From assembly GCA_002471825.1 (NCBI GenBank), contig DKQS01000007.1, forward strand, positions 372,001 through 436,000: DNA of 64,000 nucleotides, written 5' to 3'. Within the stretch, counting starts at the first letter, position 1. Each line of letters starts with the position of its first letter. Both the position numbers and the translations under genes were made by a program. The notes beneath the pieces are model-generated. The model was not told the origin of the DNA and made no database searches. It was given only the letters and a program-made list of their open reading frames with translations. Origin of the DNA: Flavobacteriaceae bacterium UBA7302. Lineage in GTDB: Bacteria > Bacteroidota > Bacteroidia > Flavobacteriales > Flavobacteriaceae. Positions 59,077 through 64,000 of the stretch are shown piece by piece.

Positions 59077-61146
59077 CTAACTTATTTGTTGCCCGTTGGA
59101 TACGTTTCTTTCTGGTTCAATAAATGATAATCCGCCTTCAGGCGTGTCTGCCATCAAGATCATTCCTTGACTTTCAACACCTCTAATTTTGCGCGGTGCA
59201 AGGTTGGTTAACACGGTTACTTGTTGTCCGATGACATCTTCTGGTGAAAAGCTTTCTGCAATTCCAGAAACGATGGTACGAACCTCCGAACCAATATCTA
59301 CACGAAGTTGAAGTAATTTCTTGGTTTTCGGTACTTTTTGCGCTTCTAAAATGGTGCCTACGCGAATGTCCAATTTGGTAAAATCGTCAAACTCAATGGT
59401 GTCTTTTTGGGGTTCAACCTTTTTGTTGGCCAACTCATTGGTTTTCTTGGTATCCTCGAGTTTTTGAAGTTGTGCTTCAATGACTTTGTCTTCAATTTTT
59501 GAGAATAACAACTCCGATTTTCCAATCTGATGACTTGGTTGAATCAATACGTCCTTCTCAGAAACATCCGACCAGCAGATTCCTTTTTCCTTCTTGCAGA
59601 ACAATACATTGAGCATGTTCTTTAATTTCTGCGAGGTAAATGGTAGGAAAGGCTCTGAAACAACCGCCAAACCAGCAGTAATTTGAAGTGCTACATACAT
59701 GATGGTTTTTACACGCTCTTCATCCGTCTTAATTTTCTTCCAAGGCTCTTCATCGGCCAAATATTTATTCCCCAAACGAGCCAAATTCATCAATTCTTGC
59801 AAGGCTTCTCTGAAACGGTAACGCTCAATGGATTTCCCAATGATGTCTGGAAAATCTCTTAGAGCCGCCAAAGTATCTTCGTCTACTTCTGTGAAATCGC
59901 CTGGAGATGGAACAATGCCATCAAAATACTTGTGGGTTAAAACTACCACACGATTGATAAAGTTTCCGAAGATGGCAACCAATTCGTTGTTGTTTCGAGC
60001 TTGAAAGTCCTTCCAAGTAAAGTCGTTGTCCTTGGTTTCAGGAGCATTGGCAGTAAGTGTATAACGCAATACATCTTGCTGATTCGGAAAATCTTCTAAG
60101 TACTCATGCAACCAAACTGCCCAGTTCTTTGAAGTCGACAATTTGTTTCCTTCTAAATTCAAAAACTCATTCGCAGGAACATTTTCTGGTAAGATGTAAT
60201 CTCCATGCGCTTTTAACATGGATGGAAAAATGATGCAGTGAAATACAATGTTATCTTTTCCAATAAAGTGCACCAGTTTGGTGTCTTCTGCTTTCCAATA
60301 GTCTTCCCAATTTTTATTATTGAGGAGGGCCCACTCTTTAGTGGATGAGATGTATCCTATTGGTGCATCAAACCAAACATAAAGTACTTTTCCTTCACCA
60401 CCTTCCACAGGAACGGGAATTCCCCAATCTAAATCGCGGGTTACCGCACGCGGACGCAATCCATCATCAATCCATGATTTACATTGTCCGTATACATTGG
60501 GTTTCCAGTCATTTTTATGACCTTCAAGAATCCATTTTCTTAGGAAGTCTTCGTGTTTATCTAAAGGTAAAAACCAGTGTTTTGTTTGTTTTAAGGTTGG
60601 TGTATTTCCTGTGATGGCCGACTTCGGATTGATCAAATCCGTTGCATTATGTGAAGTTCCGCAATTCTCACACTGATCACCATAACTTTCTTCGAATCCG
60701 CATTTGGGACAGGTTCCAATCACAAAACGATCTGCCAAAAACTGATTGGCTTCCTCGTCATACAATTGCTCTGAAGTCTCTTCTACAAATCCGCCATCAT
60801 TATAAAGTTTTGTAAAAAACTCAGAAGCTGTTTCATGGTGAATCTTCGCCGAAGTACGCGAATAATTATCAAAGGAAATTCCGAAATCTGAGAACGATTG
60901 GGCAATAATGTTATGATACTTATCGATGATATCCTTCGGACTTACACCTTCCTTTTTGGCACGCATTGGAATGGCAACACCGTGCTCATCAGATCCGCAG
61001 ATATAAGCCACATCTTTTCCGATGCCTCTTAAATATCGGGCATAGATATCGGCAGGAACATAAACTCCAGCCAAGTGGCCAATGTGAATGGGTCCGTTGG
61101 TGTAAGGCAAAGCTGCCGTAATCGTATATCTCTTAGGAGAATTCAT
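59077..61146 (-). CDS. metG: Methionyl-tRNA synthetase
   Basis: From the ATG at 61146 the protein has 689 residues: the HIGH motif at 21-24 (HIGHLAG), a zinc knuckle with CPKCGFEESYGDQCENC, the KMSKS-equivalent KLSTSKN, an anticodon domain, and a C-terminal EMAP/Trbp111-like tRNA-binding domain (LDIRVGTILEAQKVP) used for dimerisation. It charges tRNA-Met. The TTG at 61164 overlaps the -7 box and is not the start. Confidence 0.96.
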   Translation of the reverse strand: MNSPKRYTITAALPYTNGPIHIGHLAGVYVPADIYARYLRGIGKDVAYICGSDEHGVAIPMRAKKEGVSPKDIIDKYHNIIAQSFSDFGISFDNYSRTSAKIHHETASEFFTKLYNDGGFVEETSEQLYDEEANQFLADRFVIGTCPKCGFEESYGDQCENCGTSHNATDLINPKSAITGNTPTLKQTKHWFLPLDKHEDFLRKWILEGHKNDWKPNVYGQCKSWIDDGLRPRAVTRDLDWGIPVPVEGGEGKVLYVWFDAPIGYISSTKEWALLNNKNWEDYWKAEDTKLVHFIGKDNIVFHCIIFPSMLKAHGDYILPENVPANEFLNLEGNKLSTSKNWAVWLHEYLEDFPNQQDVLRYTLTANAPETKDNDFTWKDFQARNNNELVAIFGNFINRVVVLTHKYFDGIVPSPGDFTEVDEDTLAALRDFPDIIGKSIERYRFREALQELMNLARLGNKYLADEEPWKKIKTDEERVKTIMYVALQITAGLAVVSEPFLPFTSQKLKNMLNVLFCKKEKGICWSDVSEKDVLIQPSHQIGKSELLFSKIEDKVIEAQLQKLEDTKKTNELANKKVEPQKDTIEFDDFTKLDIRVGTILEAQKVPKTKKLLQLRVDIGSEVRTIVSGIAESFSPEDVIGQQVTVLTNLAPRKIRGVESQGMILMADTPEGGLSFIEPERNVSNGQQIS

Positions 61147-61163
61147 GAATCTCAGATTTGCCA

Positions 61164-61171
61164 CAAAAGTA
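61164..61171 (-). promoter_or_regulatory. -7 box TACTTTTG of the metG operon
   Basis: TACTTTTG on the minus strand matches TAnnTTTG and ends 17 bases before the metG ATG. The downstream sugar porter and coiled-coil genes, with gaps of 12 and 1 bases, are probably on the same transcript. Confidence 0.6.
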
Positions 61172-61246
61172 CAAAAAGCAATTTTTTAAATCTTCTGAAA
61201 ATAAATACATTTACTTCACTGTTAATAGATATAGAATCCCATTGTT

Positions 61247-62233
61247 TTGAAGAAATCTTTTTATTTTTTCCTTTTCTTATTTTTCTGCAGATGGATTGGT
61301 TTTTCACAAGATCAATTGATCACACCACCGTATTTAAAAAGTGGGGATACCATTGCTATTTTGGCTCCGGCTGGAATTTTAAAAGGACGAACTGAAACCA
61401 TTAATAAAGCCAAGCAACTGGCCGAAAGTTGGGGTCTGAAGGTTGTTTTAGGGAAGAATTTATTCAATCAAAACAATCATTTCGCTGGGACGGATACAGA
61501 ACGTTGTCAGGATTTTCAGGAGGCCTTAGACAATCCGAATATCAAGGCGGTTTGGGCGGCGCGTGGCGGTTATGGATCCGTTCGATTGCTAGATAAGCTT
61601 GATTTCACCAAGTTCAAGACCCATCCGAAATGGGTAATTGGCTATTCGGACATCACGGCTTTTCACAACCATATTCACAATCTAGGTTTTGAAACCTTGC
61701 ATGCCATGATGGCCACGAGTTTGGAAGAGAAACCGGAAGAGATCGTTCAAACCATTGCGAGCTTTAAAGAGGCTTTGTTCGGGAGCAAATTATCATACTC
61801 AGTAAAATCATCTTCATACAATCGTGAAGGCAAGGTGAAAGGTCAAGTGATTGGTGGAAATTTGGCCATCGTCACTTCCATGTTGGGCTCATCAAGTCAG
61901 TTAAATACAGCCAATAAAATATTGTTTTTAGAAGAAATTGGCGAGTACAAATATTCCATAGATCGCATGCTGCAAAGCTTGAAACGTGCCAATTATTTTG
62001 ATCAAGTGAAGGCGGTCATCATTGGAGACATGAGCCTGATCAAAAAGAACACCACCAAATGGGGTTCTTCGATTGAGCAACTGATATTAGACGCTTTGCC
62101 TAAAGACATTCCGATTCTTTTCGATTTTCCAGCAGGTCACGAACCCGACAATCGCGCGATGATTTTTGGGAGAACAGTAAATCTGTCCATTTCAAAAGGA
62201 ACCAATCCTTCGAAAATTGAGTTCGATGAATAG
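61247..62233 (+). CDS. LD-carboxypeptidase (peptidase S66), TTG start
   Basis: The 328-residue protein has an N-terminal signal peptide (MKKSFYFFLFLFFCRWIGFSQ when TTG is read as Met) and the S66 triad: Ser134 in GYSDIT, a Glu in FLEEIGEY and a His in PAGHEPDN. It also has ILAPAG and ARGGYG, as in LdcA/MccF. It trims L,D-peptide bonds in peptidoglycan recycling or cleaves related amides. A stop lies five codons before the TTG at 61247 and no ATG occurs nearby, so TTG is the real start; the signal peptide supports it. Confidence 0.85.
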   Translation: MKKSFYFFLFLFFCRWIGFSQDQLITPPYLKSGDTIAILAPAGILKGRTETINKAKQLAESWGLKVVLGKNLFNQNNHFAGTDTERCQDFQEALDNPNIKAVWAARGGYGSVRLLDKLDFTKFKTHPKWVIGYSDITAFHNHIHNLGFETLHAMMATSLEEKPEEIVQTIASFKEALFGSKLSYSVKSSSYNREGKVKGQVIGGNLAIVTSMLGSSSQLNTANKILFLEEIGEYKYSIDRMLQSLKRANYFDQVKAVIIGDMSLIKKNTTKWGSSIEQLILDALPKDIPILFDFPAGHEPDNRAMIFGRTVNLSISKGTNPSKIEFDE

Positions 62234-62245
62234 AACAGCGTCTTT

Positions 62246-62932
62246 CTAAAGAAAATCTGGAATCAAATTTCCTTCTTTGTAAAAGGGTTGAAACCGGGCA
62301 AATAGCTCTTCAGAGTACCAACCCAATTCGCGCGTTTTCTTCACCATTTCGGCATGTTTCGGATTTTGGTAAGCGTAATTCATCATAGATTCGGCGTCAG
62401 ACCAAAGCGAATAAGTGGCTTGCATCAACAATGGAAATTCTCCAATTCCCTTGGAGAAAAGTAGTTCTTTATAGCCGTTCATCGATTTGGATACCGAGGG
62501 AACATAACGCCAAAATTTATAGGCCAATTTAGGCTTAATGGTGGCTCGCGTAATTACCGCAAGTGGTTTCGATTTGTCGAACTTTACACTGGCTTTAAAT
62601 GGATTTTCTTTGCTCCATTCTCCATGGCTTTTGATGGTGTGCATTAGGACATTACTGAAGCTAGCGCACGTATTTTTGTATTCAGCAATAGTTTCTGAGG
62701 TCAAGAAATTCTTGGCTTCCTCTTCTGTATTAAAAACGGCTACAAATCCGAAGGTTGAAAAATCAGGTCTTATGGAGAATCCGTTGCCACTTCCTGTACC
62801 CAATGGTTTGAAGAAAGTAAGACCAGGTGTATTTTCAAAATTAATGGGTGGCCTACCCATTCTTCCCAATGCATTCCACTTGTTTTTCAATCCGGAATAC
62901 TGATAAAATGCAATAAGGGTCGTTTGGGCCAT
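62246..62932 (-). CDS. Spheroidene monooxygenase (CrtA)-like protein
   Basis: The 228-residue protein has the CrtA-like pattern GTGSGNGFSIRPDFSTFGFVAVF near residue 45-67 when read in two parts, then AVITRATIKP and QATYSLWSDAESM. CrtA oxidises acyclic carotenoids at C-2 in phototrophs; in Flavobacteria, homologues occur without the phototrophic pathway, so the substrate may differ. It has no signal or membrane segment. It converges on the S66 gene with a 12-base gap and has no carotenoid gene beside it. Confidence 0.72.
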   Translation of the reverse strand: MAQTTLIAFYQYSGLKNKWNALGRMGRPPINFENTPGLTFFKPLGTGSGNGFSIRPDFSTFGFVAVFNTEEEAKNFLTSETIAEYKNTCASFSNVLMHTIKSHGEWSKENPFKASVKFDKSKPLAVITRATIKPKLAYKFWRYVPSVSKSMNGYKELLFSKGIGEFPLLMQATYSLWSDAESMMNYAYQNPKHAEMVKKTRELGWYSEELFARFQPFYKEGNLIPDFL

Positions 62933-62948
62933 GGTTTTATTTCATACG

Positions 62949-62982
62949 AAAAGCATGCTTGAGTTGGTTCAGACATGCTTTT
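62949..62982 (-). terminator. Inverted repeat, probably a weak terminator of the last gene
   Basis: AAAAGCATG (62949-62957) and CATGCTTTT (62974-62982) pair over 9 bp with a 16-base loop. It lies between the 3' end of the gene at 63009 and the start of the CrtA-like gene. On the minus strand it ends with four T residues, so it may stop the upstream transcript; an operator function is also possible. Confidence 0.4.
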
Positions 62983-63008
62983 AGTTGATTACTACAAAAA
63001 TACGGATA

Positions 63009-64000
63009 TTATGTCTTTATTTCTTCTAGGATTTCATTGGATAGTTCGTTGCCTTCATTATCAATGGTAATGAACCAAACATTGGTGCTACATTTTCGTG
63101 TAAGTACGTCTTTGGAGTTGCATTGTTGAATGGTTCCTTTGATGATGAATCCGCCTTCAACTTCCTCAGCGCTGTAACCATAGTCATTGTTGAATTTGCC
63201 ATAAGTTTTTTGCCATAGCTGTTTTCCTTTCTTGTCTACCTTGATGACAAACATATCGTAATTTCCTACTCCGTAAGAACTGGTTGACCCGATGATTAAG
63301 TAACCATCTTCAGTTTCTAGTATTGAACTTGCTTTGTCGTAGCTGCTACCTCCATAGATTTTTGACCAGATTTCATTTCCATTAGGCAGGTTTTTGGTGA
63401 GTAAAATCTTTGAGCCTTTTCCTCTTTTTGCTCCAATCGTTGTCACTTGAATGGATCCTCCATGGGTTTCAATTTTCGGTTGAAACTTCAAATTGGTTTT
63501 CTTGGTAAATTTTGAATTCACAACTCTATTTGTGGTTAATAAGAAGCCTACCACTCGATCAAACTGATCTCGCTGAACTTTTAAAATATAATCAGAAATC
63601 AATAATTCGTTTCGATTGAGCGCCTCAACTTCATACTTTCTGCTTCTTTTAGGAAGACTTACCATGAGTTTATCGTCCTTGTCAAGTTTTAGGGTAAAGT
63701 CAATTTCCAATTCGGTGCTCGTGTATTTCCCTTCGTAACTTTCCAAGTCGTTTAAAGTTGCTTCTTCATAAGGGATTTTTTCATATTTACTAGTTTTTCC
63801 TGAAGGATAAAAGAGAATTACTGCATCCTTGTAAAACCCAAACCTAGTTTTTGAACTGTTGGTTTGCTTGTAGATATTGTTGCTTTCTTGAACCAGTTCA
63901 ATGGGTCTGTTATTGGCATTTTTCCAGAGCAGTTTGTCGTCTTTCGCCTCAATTCGAATCAAATAATTTTTTGGAGATACATACTGACCAACTACTTGAT
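63009..64000 (-). CDS. DUF3471/PQQ-like-repeat protein, 5' end outside window
   Basis: The frame stays open to the right edge, so the start is outside the window. The visible 330 or so residues contain two DUF3471-like lipocalin-type units (QVVGQYVSPKNYLIRIE and LNDLESYEGKYTSTELEI), which usually follow a beta-lactamase-like serine hydrolase domain, and then PQQ/propeller-type repeats (GNEIWSKIYGGSSYDKAS, GKQLWQKTYGKFNNDYGYS). The missing N-terminal part decides the enzyme class. The apparent start at 63962 is a TTG inside the first DUF3471-like unit and was rejected. Confidence 0.6.
   Translation of the reverse strand, partial: QVVGQYVSPKNYLIRIEAKDDKLLWKNANNRPIELVQESNNIYKQTNSSKTRFGFYKDAVILFYPSGKTSKYEKIPYEEATLNDLESYEGKYTSTELEIDFTLKLDKDDKLMVSLPKRSRKYEVEALNRNELLISDYILKVQRDQFDRVVGFLLTTNRVVNSKFTKKTNLKFQPKIETHGGSIQVTTIGAKRGKGSKILLTKNLPNGNEIWSKIYGGSSYDKASSILETEDGYLIIGSTSSYGVGNYDMFVIKVDKKGKQLWQKTYGKFNNDYGYSAEEVEGGFIIKGTIQQCNSKDVLTRKCSTNVWFITIDNEGNELSNEILEEIKT

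Noticed and set aside
1..64000. tRNA or rRNA genes
   Set aside because: No cloverleaf with a GTTCRA-type T-loop and no rRNA-like conserved stretch was noticed in the intergenic gaps; a covariance scan was not possible.

Overview
The window looks like a chromosomal segment of a Bacteroidota member of the Flavobacteriaceae type, probably marine. The reasons are: the gene order acpP-fabF-rnc-IPExxxVDY protein-pyk; -7 promoter boxes matching the Bacteroidota pattern TAnnTTTG in front of several genes; a one-membrane-subunit (B-type) succinate dehydrogenase; many short lipoprotein signals; Asp-box, VCBS and MG2 outer-surface proteins; a sulfatase; and an AT-rich base composition. I saw no tRNA, rRNA, CRISPR array, transposase or phage gene. 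Almost all genes are intact. Two are cut by the window edges: a phosphopantetheinyl transferase at the left and a DUF3471/PQQ-like-repeat protein at the right.

Layout. 1-9.7 kb: PPTase end, membrane protein, Gre-like factor, orphan ABC ATPase, thioredoxin-like protein, threonine dehydrogenase, two alpha/beta hydrolases, BrnQ, and an AraC regulator beside an AhpD-like module with a paired half-site operator. 9.8-18 kb: Tat-exported PLP enzyme with Xaa-Pro aminopeptidase, GlsB-type protein, large Vps10/sortilin-like Asp-box protein, DUF6973-like protein and a GT39-like glycosyltransferase. 18-26.4 kb: sdhCAB, then a VCBS/ASPIC-UnbV lipoprotein coupled to a vanadium-haloperoxidase-type lipoprotein.

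26.4-29.8 kb is the most unusual part. A three-gene cassette (M23 endopeptidase lipoprotein plus two small, probably related secreted proteins) lies between two diverged direct copies of one regulatory element. Each copy has three G/C-ended palindromes with centres 22 and 26 bp apart, followed by TTGnCA-N17-TAnnTTG and a conserved 10-base leader motif. The second copy drives no ORF and ends at a strong terminator about 130 bases on, so it may make a small RNA or be what remains of a lost cassette.

30-38 kb: rnhA-purN divergent from the fatty-acid/pyruvate kinase core operon, a CBS protein, a secreted tectonin-type propeller, and a zinc-finger gene divergent from a short ssb across helically phased repeats. 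38-45 kb: a carbohydrate locus (AraC, PhyH-type dioxygenase, DUF1680/GH127-like, GH13 with an altered region I, Cys-type sulfatase) without SusC/SusD. 45-49.5 kb: a two-subunit molybdenum hydroxylase converging on its XdhC and MocA-like maturation factors. 49.6-52.8 kb: a membrane-anchored AraC regulator followed by a symmetric operator and a DoxX/lipoprotein/DUF2807 operon. 52.9-64 kb: MG2/plug surface protein, HDAC-like deacetylase, sugar MFS transporter, metG, an S66 peptidase starting at TTG, and a CrtA-like oxygenase.
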